Source of the DNA: Micromonospora profundi
GTDB lineage: Bacteria; Actinomycetota; Actinomycetes; Mycobacteriales; Micromonosporaceae
Reading direction: 5' to 3'
DNA: 64,000 bases
NCBI RefSeq assembly: GCF_011927785.1
Contig: NZ_JAATJK010000001.1
Location: forward strand, 5,923,001 to 5,987,000
A program made the position numbers and the translations under genes. Under the pieces are notes generated by a model that saw only the letters and a list, made by a program, of their open reading frames with translations, did not search any database and was not told the DNA's origin. Position 1 is the stretch's first letter; each line of letters begins with the position of its first letter. Positions 18,401 to 26,512 of the stretch are shown here, piece by piece.

Positions 18401-19913
18401 GGCGGCCGATCCGGAGGAGTTGGCGTTGCAGACCGACCGGGCGGTCCGGCGGGGGGCAACCACGGGCAATGTGGTGGAGCAGACCGGCGCGCCCGGGTGG
18501 CAGGCGGCCGGTGGGCTGCCGTTCGAGCCGTCCCGCGGCTACCACGCGAGCGTCGGGGAGACCGACGGCCGCCTGTTGTTGAGCGTCAAGGGCGCGCCGG
18601 AGACGGTACTGCCGCGCTGCGCGACCCGCCGCGTCGACGGCCGGCAGGAGCCGCTGGACGACGCCGGACGCGCCGAGCTGCACCGGATGCTTGCCGACCG
18701 TGCCGGCGCGGGGCACCGGATCCTTGCCGTCGCCGAGTGCACGGTGACCAGCCCGGACGTCACCGACGACCAGGTCCAGGGCCTGGCCTTCGTCGGCTTC
18801 CTCGCCATGGCCGACGGTGTCCGGGAGAGCGCCGCGCCGGCCGTACGCCGGATCCGCCAGGCCGGCGTGCACACCATCATGATCACCGGCGACCACCCGG
18901 CCACCGCCGAAGCGATCGCCGCCACCATCAGCGAGCACGACGAGCAGCGGGTCGTCACTGCCGGCGAGCTGGACCAACTCGACGACGAGGCACTCGCCGA
19001 ACGGCTCGCCCGCACGGACGTGGTGGCCCGCTGCACCCCGGCGCACAAGGTACGGATCATCCAGTCCCTGCAGAAATGCGGACGGACCGTTGCCATGACC
19101 GGCGACGGCGCCAACGACGCGCCAGCGATCCGACTCGCCGACGTCGGTATCGCGCTCGGCCAGCGGGGCACCCCGGCCGCCCGAGCTGCCGCCGACCTGG
19201 TGGTCACCGACGATCGACTGGAAACCATCATCGCCACCCTTGTCGAGGGTCGGGCCATGTGGTCGTCGGTACGCCACGCACTCAGCATCCTCGTCGGCGG
19301 CAACCTCGGCGAGATCGCGTTCAGCGTCCTGAGCGCCGCCGCTACCGGCCGCTCCGCGCTCACCGGGCGACAACTCCTGCTGGTCAACCTCCTCACCGAC
19401 CTGGCACCGGCGCTGGCCATCGCCGTCCGCCCACCTGCCGCGGACAGCACCGACAGCCTGCTCCGGGAGGGTCCGGACGCGTCGCTCGGAGCGACCCTCA
19501 GCAGGGAGATCGGGCTGCGCGCGGCAGCCACCACACTTGGCGCGACCACCGGGTGGACGCTCGCCCGGTACACCGGCCGCCGGCGGCGGGCCGGAACTGT
19601 CGCCCTCGTCTCCCTGGTCGGCACCCAGCTCGGCCAGACCGTCCTGGCCGGAGGCACCAGCCCCGCGGTGCTGGCGTCCACGGCGGCGTCACTGGGTGTG
19701 CTGGTCGTTGTGGTACAGACACCGGGGCTCAGCCAGTTCTTCGGCTGCACGCCGCTCGGGCCGGTCGGCTGGACCATCGGGGCCGGATCGGCGCTCGGTG
19801 CCACCTTCGCCAACGGCGCGCTCACCAGGCTGGTGGAGCGCCTGCCGTCCGCCGGCGACCGGCAACCATCGAGCGAAGACCCGGACCAGGCTACGGACGC
19901 ATCCCAGGACTGA
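15444..19913 (+). CDS. Giant P-type cation-transporting ATPase, CtpI-like, with a degenerate N-terminal ATPase module
   Basis: 1489 residues, about twice the length of a standard P-type ATPase. The C-terminal half (from about 622) is complete: actuator motif LTGESLPVAK (about 781-790), membrane motif PEGLP (about 897), phosphorylation site DKTGTLTEG (Asp about 940), and TGDGANDAPAIRLADVGIAL (about 1219). PEGLP rather than CPC points to a P2-like rather than a heavy-metal pump. The N-terminal half looks like a decayed P1 pump: a metal-binding-like fold without CxxC (about 50-110), LVLDAAVLG where DKTGTLT would be (about 348-356), and SGNRAGLAAADCGLGL where GDGxND would be (about 505). Mycobacterial CtpI has a similarly large size. 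The ion is unknown. Confidence 0.9.
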   Translation: MTAVGRAAGRLLPSVNVPQLVGAASRTVGPTATRLARLAGLTRRKVRSRPGRHHIEVHGVCQPGGDKLARQVESALEGLPGVIWARVNAPSGRVVVAVQAPEPDLGDLIRTIERTERTCDHDPDPDVPPPHPPEEGPRTPRTLGALASDVLGLTISAATRILPLTPVPGEVVGLVGAVDLHPKLHALADRGLRSDPRAELLFPLTEAVVQGLTGGWIGIVLDGAQRIVQWGEARAQLRAWEQAEPRLTGAPDRASARWHPDDRPRPKPDGPIERYVNGMLIAGAAGALAAIPVVGHKRAGSVGLSALPKAPGSGREGYAAQLGRILARRGVIAMDRSVLRELDRIDTLVLDAAVLGSDRGGLADLAPLPGADVDQVAERAFALFDPDAPGASREVDGWRLGPLEQLHAEDPGDTADSDRLRSAGGQVLGLAHGDRLAALLRVEPEPAPGVDGLPTAARHSGLRLVVAGADDERYGFADALLPGGDQLADSVRTLQRDGAVVMLVSGNRAGLAAADCGLGLSGPDDLPPWGAHLLVGTDLRVVALIVEAAGVARRMAGQNIRLAMAGTGLGALGAFTAPRTQLPLRALASVNGAAALAFAHGVWRAGRVPDHTDTPAPVATAWHLMPVDAVLHRLHTGPGGLSSAEASRRQSGHGRPDSNAPAGGLLRAFVDELANPLTPVLAAGAVLSATFGSLVDAALVGGVVGGSALVGAVHERNTERSLATLLSRSAVTARVRRDGTERVVAAEDLVPGDLITLESGDSVPADCRVLESVGLEADESSLTGESLPVAKTDRPVVATALADRHSMLYDGTTIAAGHGTAVVVATGADTEAGRSMALVRQAPPTSGVEARLGSLTKAAIPLAAGSAIAVAGAGLLRGVPLRETAATAANLAVASVPEGLPFLVSAAQLAAARRLAEHGALVRNPRTIEALGRVDVLCFDKTGTLTEGRLLLAGVGDGAGDRYASVDRLDDRLRLTLAAALRATPAAADPEELALQTDRAVRRGATTGNVVEQTGAPGWQAAGGLPFEPSRGYHASVGETDGRLLLSVKGAPETVLPRCATRRVDGRQEPLDDAGRAELHRMLADRAGAGHRILAVAECTVTSPDVTDDQVQGLAFVGFLAMADGVRESAAPAVRRIRQAGVHTIMITGDHPATAEAIAATISEHDEQRVVTAGELDQLDDEALAERLARTDVVARCTPAHKVRIIQSLQKCGRTVAMTGDGANDAPAIRLADVGIALGQRGTPAARAAADLVVTDDRLETIIATLVEGRAMWSSVRHALSILVGGNLGEIAFSVLSAAATGRSALTGRQLLLVNLLTDLAPALAIAVRPPAADSTDSLLREGPDASLGATLSREIGLRAAATTLGATTGWTLARYTGRRRRAGTVALVSLVGTQLGQTVLAGGTSPAVLASTAASLGVLVVVVQTPGLSQFFGCTPLGPVGWTIGAGSALGATFANGALTRLVERLPSAGDRQPSSEDPDQATDASQD

Positions 19914-19944
19914 TCGCCGCCGCGCCGCTTGGACGCAATCGGCT

Positions 19945-20631
19945 GGGGTAAAGGGTCTGTGGTCGCGCCGACGCACGGACCCTGCGCTGCGGATCGCCCA
20001 GCTTCCCGAGCTGGACGCCGTGGTCCTGTCCCACCTGCACGGCGACCACTTCGACCGGGTCGCCCGACGCGAACTGGACCGCGAGCTGCCCATCGTCACG
20101 ACGCCCGCAGCGGAGCGCAAGCTGCGCCGCTGGGGCTTCCGGGCCGCCGAGGGCCTGCCCACCTGGTCGTCCCGGGAACTGCACCGCGACGGTACGACAA
20201 TGCGACTGACCTCCATGCCCGGCAAGCACGGCCCGGGCGCGCTGGACCGGCTACTCCCCGACGTGATGGGCACGATGATCGACGTGGAGCGCGCCGGGCG
20301 GCGCGAGTTCCGGCTCTACGTCACCGGGGACACGTTGAACCGGCCCCTGCTCACGGCCATCCCCGAGCGTTACCCGGACATCGACGCGATGCTGATCCAC
20401 CTCGGCGGCACGAAGGTCGCCGGGATCCTGCTCACCATGGACGCCCAGCAGGGCGCCGACCTGGTGGAGCTGATCCGGCCGAAGCTGACAGTGCCGATCC
20501 ACTACGACGACTATCCGGTGTTCCGCTCCCCGCTGCGGGACTTCGTCGACGAGGCCCGCCGCCGTGGCTGGGTCAAGCAGGTACGCACCATCGCCCGGGG
20601 CGAGACCGCCCCGCTCACCCCGCCTTCCTGA
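19945..20631 (+). pseudogene. MBL-fold metallo-hydrolase lacking its N terminus
   Basis: The frame carries a clear metallo-beta-lactamase core: LSHLHGDHFDRVA (HxHxDH metal ligands), a later GKHGPG, YVTGDT and PIHYDDYPVF. Homology starts abruptly at about SRRRTDPALRIAQLPELDAV, 30 bp after the stop of the giant ATPase gene. The first 50-70 residues of the family (initial strands with the DP metal-site region) have no room to exist. There is no ATG, GTG or TTG in frame before the metal-binding motif. I read it as a gene decapitated by a deletion against the ATPase gene. Rescue by a CTG start is conceivable but would give an incomplete fold. Confidence 0.7.
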
Positions 20632-20642
20632 CGGACGGCGCC

Positions 20643-20963
20643 TTATCCGGCTGCCGGAGCGGGCTTATCCCGCTGCCCGAACGGATCGCGGGGCGGTGCC
20701 TGCTCCGCCCAGCAGAGGCCGCCGCGGAACTCCACCCCGGGGATGCCGTCGACGAGCCCACTGATGTCCACGACACCGGCCAGGGAACTGGCAAGGTCGG
20801 CCCGCAACTCCTCGACGGCGGATTCGAGGTCATCTTCCTCAGTGGACCAGTCGATATCGGCGGCTCGAAGCTCTCGCACGGCGAGAGCGCTGACCGCCGC
20901 GGGATCGGTCACGATCACCTCCAGCCGGCAGTACACCTGCATCGTCACTGTTTGCTCGTTCAT
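20643..20963 (-). CDS. Conserved hypothetical protein, 106 residues
   Basis: The likely start is ATG at 20963 (MNEQTVTMQVYCRLEVIVTD), with another in-frame ATG at 20978. The N-terminal half looks like alternating strands and helices (YCRLEVIVTDPAAVSALAVR, DIDWSTEEDDLESAVEELRA); the C-terminal part SGLVDGIPGVEFRGGLCW ends in a short basic tail. No catalytic or metal motif is visible. It lies convergent to the truncated metallo-hydrolase. I do not recognise the family. Confidence 0.65.
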   Translation of the reverse strand: MNEQTVTMQVYCRLEVIVTDPAAVSALAVRELRAADIDWSTEEDDLESAVEELRADLASSLAGVVDISGLVDGIPGVEFRGGLCWAEQAPPRDPFGQRDKPAPAAG

Positions 20964-21060
20964 CCAGTGATCATGCATTCCGGCACATCGAGACGGGAAA
21001 CGGGCCGGCTCAGGCAAGGAACCAGCCAAACACCTGTGCCTCGAGGTCTTACCCACGGCG

Positions 21061-21600
21061 TCAGGGGATGAGGCGGTCGAGCAGTTCGAATCGGTCGTAC
21101 GGCTGGTCGTAGTCGCCGAAGTGCCCGTCGTCGCGCACGATCTGGGTGCCGCCGAGCTGCTCGAACATGGCGCGTCCCTGCCGGTCGTCGCAGCCGTACG
21201 GATCCTCGCGCGAGTTGACGAAGTAGATGTCACGCACGTGCGACCGGATCGCGGCCCAGTCGTAGCTCGGCTGAAGGACCGGTTCTTCCTCCGTGTTGGG
21301 CGGGGTGCAGTAGCCGGCGACCAGGATCGCCTGAGCAACGGTCACGTCCACGTGCTCCAGGAGAGCCAGCAGGAGAGCCGCGCCGCCGGAGTGCCCCACC
21401 AGGACCGTGTCCTCGTCGAAGCGGTGCCCGTTCAGCACCCTTGGCAGGAACGTGGCGATCGGCTCGACGTTGATGGCTGGGTAGTGCGGTACCTCGACGG
21501 TATAGCCCCGGCCCTTGAGCCGCTCTGCCAGCCAGGGATACCAGCAGACGTCCGGGCTGCCGCCGGTCCCGTGAAAGATGATCGCTCTGGCCGCCACCAT
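21061..21600 (-). CDS. RBBP9/YdeN-type alpha/beta serine hydrolase
   Basis: 179 residues from ATG at 21600, directly after GGAGGGGGC; this is preferred to an in-frame start at 21633. An alpha/beta-hydrolase core is complete: oxyanion region FHGTGGSPD (about 9-17), nucleophile elbow GHSGG (about 69-73), catalytic Asp near NSREDPYG and His in DDGHFGDY (about 165). Members of this small family hydrolyse esters or amides of unknown substrates. No signal peptide. Confidence 0.88.
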   Translation of the reverse strand: MVAARAIIFHGTGGSPDVCWYPWLAERLKGRGYTVEVPHYPAINVEPIATFLPRVLNGHRFDEDTVLVGHSGGAALLLALLEHVDVTVAQAILVAGYCTPPNTEEEPVLQPSYDWAAIRSHVRDIYFVNSREDPYGCDDRQGRAMFEQLGGTQIVRDDGHFGDYDQPYDRFELLDRLIP

Positions 21601-21699
21601 GCCCCCTCCGGGTCGACTCGTCGATCCAACCATGTGATCCGTCGAGCGGCTCCCGCGTTCAGGCTCACCGACAGTAAGGCGTGGCGGGACGCGTGCCGG

Positions 21700-22347
21700 C
21701 TACCGCCTCCGCGCCCGAGTGCGCTCGCGATGCCCTGCGCGGTCCGGACGTCCGATGTGACCGCCCGGACGCCAGGCCTCACCCAACCAGAGGTGCGGCG
21801 CGTGGTGGCGGACCGCGGCCACCGCCAGGGGCACGTCGGCTGTCTCGATCCGGAGCCGGTACCGCAGATGAGGCAGCCCGGGGCGGAACGGCTCCTCGTC
21901 GCGCACCAGCGTCCACAGCACCGGATCGTCACGGTCGATGGGACCCGTCGGGTACAACTCCAGCGAATGGAAAGCGATCTTGCGCCCCTGGCTCTGAAAC
22001 AGGCCGACACCGGCGAGAATGCGCCACGGGACGACGTTCCGCCGGGCGCCGATGTCGAGCCACAGCCCCGTGCGGTCGATGAGGACCCTCGTGTGGCGCT
22101 GCCGCCAGAACACCACGAAGAGCACAACCCCCAGCACACCGAGTGCCATCAGGATGCCGGCCCCGAAGAGCCCCGCCATGAACGACCGGGGCTCGTGGAT
22201 CCCGCCCACGATCGCGACAGCCGCGACGAGACCGGCCACCCCGGCCAGGACAGCAAGCAGGGCCAGGGGTAGACCCGTCCGGGCACGGCGCCGGCCCGTG
22301 GGTATCACCGTCGCGTCCGGTGCGGGGATGGCAAGGGGTACGGCCAT
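21700..22347 (-). CDS. Membrane protein with two helices and a PH-like cytoplasmic domain
   Basis: 215 residues from ATG at 22347 (MAVPLAIPAPDATVIPTGRR). Two adjacent membrane helices (about 27-50 and 58-83, ending VVLFVVFWRQ) are followed by strands typical of bacterial PH-like domains (RVLIDRTGLWLDIGARRNVV, PWRILAGVGLF, IAFHSLELYP). The C terminus is arginine-rich. The domain call is from the strand pattern, not a signature residue. Function unknown; actinobacterial proteins of this plan are common and uncharacterised. Confidence 0.65.
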   Translation of the reverse strand: MAVPLAIPAPDATVIPTGRRRARTGLPLALLAVLAGVAGLVAAVAIVGGIHEPRSFMAGLFGAGILMALGVLGVVLFVVFWRQRHTRVLIDRTGLWLDIGARRNVVPWRILAGVGLFQSQGRKIAFHSLELYPTGPIDRDDPVLWTLVRDEEPFRPGLPHLRYRLRIETADVPLAVAAVRHHAPHLWLGEAWRPGGHIGRPDRAGHRERTRARRR

Positions 22348-22441
22348 GGTCGGCAAGCCTAGAACAGTGCTCACGGTGATGGAACTGCCGGGAACTCCAC
22401 GATCCGAATGACAGCCGACCGAGATCAACCGATGAAAGTGC

Positions 22442-22517
22442 TGGTGGAGCCCAGGGGACTCGAACCCCTAACCCCTGCCTTGCAAAGGCAGTGCTCTGCC
22501 AGTTGAGCTAGGGCCCC
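22442..22517 (-). tRNA. tRNA-Ala (anticodon TGC)
   Basis: Full cloverleaf on the minus strand: acceptor GGGGCCC pairing with GGGCTCC (one G-U), D-loop AGCTCAACTGGCAGAGC, anticodon stem-loop with TTTGCAA (anticodon TGC) and T-loop GGTTCGAGTCC. The CCA end is encoded. It lies just beyond gyrA-DUF3566-tRNA-Ile, the normal actinobacterial position. Confidence 0.97.
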
Positions 22518-22554
22518 GCGGGTGGCCGTGACAATCGCTCGTCGCGGCCTGACG

Positions 22555-22683
22555 TCAGCGCAGGTCAGGCGAGGTGGTCGCCTCGTGCCACAGCGCGCGC
22601 TCGTCGTTGGAGGCCTTGACCTTGCTGTAGACGACGGCGGCCACACCGACGACGCTAGCCAGGATCAGCAGCTTCTTGAACAT
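22555..22683 (-). CDS. DLW-39 family micropeptide
   Basis: 42 residues starting MFKKLLILASVVGVAAVVYS and ending in ALWHEATTSPDLR. One short membrane helix occupies residues 3-19; a charged tail (KVKASNDERALWHEATT) includes the conserved Leu-Trp after Ala. This family of about 39-residue proteins is found in actinobacteria beside the gyrA-linked tRNA genes; its function is unknown. It sits between tRNA-Ala and tRNA-Ile on the same strand and may be processed from the same transcript. Confidence 0.85.
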   Translation of the reverse strand: MFKKLLILASVVGVAAVVYSKVKASNDERALWHEATTSPDLR

Positions 22684-22726
22684 GGGGCGACCCCTTGCGC
22701 TCGACTACCGTCGGACGACAATGCGG

Positions 22727-22800
22727 TGGGGCTAGCTGGAATCGAACCAGCGACCTCAGAGTTATCAGCTCTGCGCTCTAACCGACTGAGCTATAGCCCC
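22727..22800 (-). tRNA. tRNA-Ile (anticodon GAT)
   Basis: Cloverleaf on the minus strand: acceptor GGGGCTA with perfect partner TAGCCCC, D-arm AGCTCAGTCGGTTAGAGC, anticodon loop CTGATAA (GAT), T-loop GGTTCGATTCC. CCA is not encoded; the cca gene at 58.6 kb would supply it. Confidence 0.97.
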
Positions 22801-22950
22801 GCGTTGCGACGAGCAAGATTAACCCATCCGCTCAGCTGGCCCCAAATCGGGGTCCAGCCCCGCGAGCCGGGCCATCGACACCTGGAAACCTACCCGAGTA
22901 CGAGACGCCGGAGCGACCGCATTTTCGCAGCGCCCCGGCGTCCCGGTCAC

Positions 22951-23856
22951 TCAGTCCCGCTCGGCGAGCGTCAGCTCGATGCCACCGACCAGGTCGGCGC
23001 AGACGTTGTAGACGAACGCTCCCAGCGTGGCCAGCGCGGTGAACAGCACCACGTTGACCAGGCCGATGAGCGCCGAGCTGAGGATCACGCCCTTGGCGTT
23101 GATCTGGAAGCCGCTGGTGCTCTGCCCACCGCCTGCGTTCACCAGGTCGCTGAGGCTGTCGTTGACGCTCTGGAACACGCCCATCGCGTCCAATGCCAGG
23201 TAGAGCACCGAGGTGGCGACCACCACCACGATGAAGAGCACCACCGAGACGGCGAACGCGAACTTCATCACCGACCAGGGGTCGATGCGCTTGAGGTTCA
23301 GCCGTGCCCGGCGCGGCCCGCGGGACGCGGCCGAGCTGACTGAGGTACGCGCGGCGCGTACCGCCTCACCGACGCGTGCGGCCCCGACGGCGGACGCGTT
23401 ACCGATGCCCGGGGGCAGGCCGCCGCCGCTCGCCGGGCGGCCACCAGCGGCGGTACGCCCCGAATCCGGCCGGGCCATACCCGGCGTGATCCGAGGCTGG
23501 GTGCCGGTGGCGCTGGTCGAGGACGCCTGACCGGGTCGTGTGCTGATCGGCTGAGTGGTCGTCGGGCGAGCCGAGTTCCCGGCAGACGCCGCCGGGGCTG
23601 AGCCGGCGGACGTCGGCGCCTCGGTGGTGGATTTCTCCGCCTTGCCCTCGCCCGATCCACCGTCGTCGCCGGGCTGCTCCGGCGGCGGCGTCATACCGGG
23701 AGCCCTTGTGAATTTCGGGGCAGGCGCGTCGGCGGGAACCGTGGCCCGGCCCACGGCCGCGCGGCCGGTCGCTGGTGTGCCGCTCTTGGCGGCCTCCTCG
23801 TCGACCGGGTTGGCCGAGGTCCCCGTGTTCCCCGACTTCGCCTGTGTCTCCGTCAT
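22951..23856 (-). CDS. DUF3566 membrane protein linked to gyrA
   Basis: 301 residues: a long disordered Pro/Ala/Thr-rich N terminus (about 1-185), then the DUF3566 domain with RIDPWSVMKFAFAVSVVLFI (first membrane helix, about 200-222), ALDAMGVFQSVNDSLSDLV, and a second helix LIGLVNVVLFTALATLGAFV (about 268-288). The gyrA stop lies four bases before its start, so it is the last gene of the gyrase operon, as in other actinobacteria. In mycobacteria the equivalent protein (CwsA-like arrangement aside) is membrane-bound and poorly understood. Function unknown. Confidence 0.9.
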   Translation of the reverse strand: MTETQAKSGNTGTSANPVDEEAAKSGTPATGRAAVGRATVPADAPAPKFTRAPGMTPPPEQPGDDGGSGEGKAEKSTTEAPTSAGSAPAASAGNSARPTTTQPISTRPGQASSTSATGTQPRITPGMARPDSGRTAAGGRPASGGGLPPGIGNASAVGAARVGEAVRAARTSVSSAASRGPRRARLNLKRIDPWSVMKFAFAVSVVLFIVVVVATSVLYLALDAMGVFQSVNDSLSDLVNAGGGQSTSGFQINAKGVILSSALIGLVNVVLFTALATLGAFVYNVCADLVGGIELTLAERD

Positions 23857-23860
23857 TCAA

Positions 23861-26383
23861 CTAGTCCTGTTCGTCAGGCTCGTCGGCATTGCGAGCAATC
23901 GCCACGATAGTCACGCCGTCCGGGAGGTCCATCAGCTTGACCCCCATTGTGTTCCGGTCACGTGTACGGCGTACAGGCTTCACCGGAGTCCGGATGACAC
24001 CACCGTTGCTGGTGATCGCGAACAGCTCGTCGTCCGGGTCGATCACCACGGCACCGACCAGACCACCGCGCCGTTCGGTGATCTTCGCAGTCAGCACGCC
24101 CTTACCTCCCCGGCCCTGCACCGGGTATTCCTCGATCGGGGTACGTTTCGCGTATCCCCCGTTAGTGGCCACCAGGACGTCCAAACCGTCCCGGACGACC
24201 TCCATGGCCAGCAGGACGTCGTCGTCCGTGAAGCGCATGCCGATCACGCCCGAGGTGGCCCGGCCCATCGGCCGCAGCGCCTCGTCGGAGGCGTTGAACC
24301 GGATCGCCTGCGCCTTCTTGGAGACCAGCAGCAGGTCGTTCTCCGGAGCCACCAACGCAGCACCGACCAGCTCGTCCTCATCGCGCAGGTTGATCGCGAT
24401 GATTCCGCCGGAACGGTTGGAGTCGAACTCCTCGAGCCGCGTCTTCTTCACCAGGCCGTTCTTCGTGGCCAGTACCAGATAGGGGGCTACCTGGTAGTTC
24501 GGGATTTCGATGATCTGCGCGATCTGCTCGTCGGGTAGGAAGGCGAGCAGATTGGCCACGTGCTGGCCCTTGGCTACCCTACTGGCCTCCGGCAGCTCGT
24601 ACGCCTTGGCCCGGTAGACGCGGCCCTTGTTGGTGAAGAACAAAATCCAGTCGTGGGTGGAGCATACGAAGAAGTGGCTGACAATGTCGTCCTGCCGCAG
24701 CGTGGCGCCGCTGACGCCCTTGCCGCCACGCCGCTGTGAGCGGTAGAGATCGACCTTCGTCCGCTTCGCGTAACCCGTTCGGGTGATCGTGACGACCACG
24801 TCCTCCCGGGCGATGAGGTCCTCCATCGAGACCTCGCCGTCGAACGGAATGATCTGCGTACGCCGGTCGTCGCCCCACTTCGCGACGATCTCGCCCAGCT
24901 CCTCCGAGACGATCCTGCGCTGCCGCTCCGGCTTCGCGAGAATGTCCTTCAGGTCGGCGATCTCGATCTCGAGCTTGGCCAGATCGTCAACGATCCGCTG
25001 CCGCTCCAGGGCGGCGAGCCGGCGCAGCTGCATGTCGAGGATCGCGGTCGCCTGGATCTCGTCGATCTCCAGCAGCCGGATCAGGCCCTGGCGGGCGTCG
25101 TCCACGGTTGGCGAACGCCGGATCAGCGCGATGACCTCGTCCAGCGCGTCGAGGGCCTTGCCGAGACCGCGCAGGATGTGCGCCCGCTCCTCAGCCTTAC
25201 GCAGCCGATACGCGGTCCGCCGGCGGATCACGTCGATCTGGTGCTCGACGTAGTAGCGGATGAACTGGGCCAGGTTGAGCGTGCGCGGCACCCCGTCGAC
25301 CAGGGCCAGCATGTTGGCGCCGAACGTCTCCTGAAGCTGGGTGTGCTTGTAGAGGTTGTTCAGCACGACCTTGGCGACCGCGTCGCGCTTGAGCACGAGC
25401 ACGATCCGCATACCGGTACGCCCGGAGGACTCGTCACGGATGTCGGCGATACCGGCGAGCTTGCCCTCCTTGATCAGCTCGGCGATGCGCTCGGCCAGGT
25501 TGTCCGGGTTGACCTGGTAGGGCAGCTCGCTGACGACCAGACACGGCCGACCCCGCTTGTCTTCCTCGACCTCCACCACTGCGCGCATCCGGATCGAGCC
25601 ACGACCCGTGCGGTAGGCGTCCTGGATGGCCGTCGTGCCGACGATCAGACCGTGGGTCGGGAAGTCCGGACCCTTGACGATGCCGAGCAGCGCCTCGAGG
25701 GTCGTCTCCTCGTCCTCTTCCGGGTTTTCCAGACACCACTGGACCGCCGCGCCGATCTCCCGCAGGTTGTGCGGCGGGATCTTGGTGGCCATGCCGACCG
25801 CGATGCCCTCGGAGCCGTTCACAAGCAGGTTGGGGATCCGCGACGGCAGGATCGTGGGCTCCTTGGCCCGGCCGTCGTAGTTGTCCTGCAGGTCGACGGT
25901 GTCCTCGTCGATGTCCCGCAGCATCTCCATGGCGAGGGGGTCGAGCTTGCACTCGGTGTAGCGCATCGCGGCGGCCGGATCGTTACCCGGCGAGCCGAAG
26001 TTGCCGTTGCCGTCGACAAGCGGGTAGCGCAGCGACCAGGGCTGCGCCATCCGGACCAGCGCGTCGTAGATGGCCGAGTCGCCGTGCGGGTGGAACTGGC
26101 CCATCACGTCGCCGACGACGCGGGAACACTTGACGTAGCCGCGGTCCGGACGGTAGCCGGAGTCGAACATCGCGTAGAGGATCTTGCGGTGGACCGGCTT
26201 GAGCCCGTCCCGGACGTCCGGCAGCGCACGACCGACGATGACGCTCATCGCGTAGTCGAGGTAGGAGCGCTGCATCTCCACCTCGAGCCCGACCGGTTCG
26301 ATCCGGTCGTGCGCGACCACCGCGGCGATGGCCTCGGCGGGGACCTCGGGCTCGTTCGGTGTGGACTCGGGAGAATCGGTCAC
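23861..26383 (-). CDS. gyrA: DNA gyrase subunit A
   Basis: 840 residues, ending NADEPDEQD. The breakage-reunion domain has the catalytic Tyr in AAMRYTE (about 130). The quinolone-resistance region reads [17 protein letters not shown], with Ser and Asp at the positions that mutate in resistant strains, so it is of sensitive type. The GyrA box QRRGGKG starts the C-terminal beta-pinwheel (about 540). GyrA and GyrB together introduce negative supercoils. Its 129-bp upstream gap carries four DnaA-box-like sites. Confidence 0.98.
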   Translation of the reverse strand: MTDSPESTPNEPEVPAEAIAAVVAHDRIEPVGLEVEMQRSYLDYAMSVIVGRALPDVRDGLKPVHRKILYAMFDSGYRPDRGYVKCSRVVGDVMGQFHPHGDSAIYDALVRMAQPWSLRYPLVDGNGNFGSPGNDPAAAMRYTECKLDPLAMEMLRDIDEDTVDLQDNYDGRAKEPTILPSRIPNLLVNGSEGIAVGMATKIPPHNLREIGAAVQWCLENPEEDEETTLEALLGIVKGPDFPTHGLIVGTTAIQDAYRTGRGSIRMRAVVEVEEDKRGRPCLVVSELPYQVNPDNLAERIAELIKEGKLAGIADIRDESSGRTGMRIVLVLKRDAVAKVVLNNLYKHTQLQETFGANMLALVDGVPRTLNLAQFIRYYVEHQIDVIRRRTAYRLRKAEERAHILRGLGKALDALDEVIALIRRSPTVDDARQGLIRLLEIDEIQATAILDMQLRRLAALERQRIVDDLAKLEIEIADLKDILAKPERQRRIVSEELGEIVAKWGDDRRTQIIPFDGEVSMEDLIAREDVVVTITRTGYAKRTKVDLYRSQRRGGKGVSGATLRQDDIVSHFFVCSTHDWILFFTNKGRVYRAKAYELPEASRVAKGQHVANLLAFLPDEQIAQIIEIPNYQVAPYLVLATKNGLVKKTRLEEFDSNRSGGIIAINLRDEDELVGAALVAPENDLLLVSKKAQAIRFNASDEALRPMGRATSGVIGMRFTDDDVLLAMEVVRDGLDVLVATNGGYAKRTPIEEYPVQGRGGKGVLTAKITERRGGLVGAVVIDPDDELFAITSNGGVIRTPVKPVRRTRDRNTMGVKLMDLPDGVTIVAIARNADEPDEQD

Positions 26384-26419
26384 TGTATACCCTTATCAGA
26401 CTCAGAGTCGTTTTCGTGC

Positions 26420-26471
26420 TGTGGATAACCGCTGTGGATACCGGCCAAGCTGTGGATAACTCTGTGGACCG
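26420..26471. promoter_or_regulatory. Cluster of four DnaA-box-like sites between gyrB and gyrA
   Basis: TGTGGATAA at 26420-26428 and 26451-26459 are exact reverse complements of TTATCCACA. TGTGGATAC (26433-26441) and TGTGGACCG (26463-26471) are one- to three-base variants. All four point the same way, 37-88 bp upstream of the gyrA start. A role in DnaA control of gyrA or titration is inferred from site density. Confidence 0.7.
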
Positions 26472-26512
26472 GCGGATCGGTCGGGTGCGCCCGGCCGATC
26501 CGCCGCAGTCCG

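Noticed and set aside
19929..21071. TTG-started frame running past the truncated metallo-hydrolase
   Set aside because: It is out of frame with the conserved metal-binding core and has Arg/Pro/His shadow composition.
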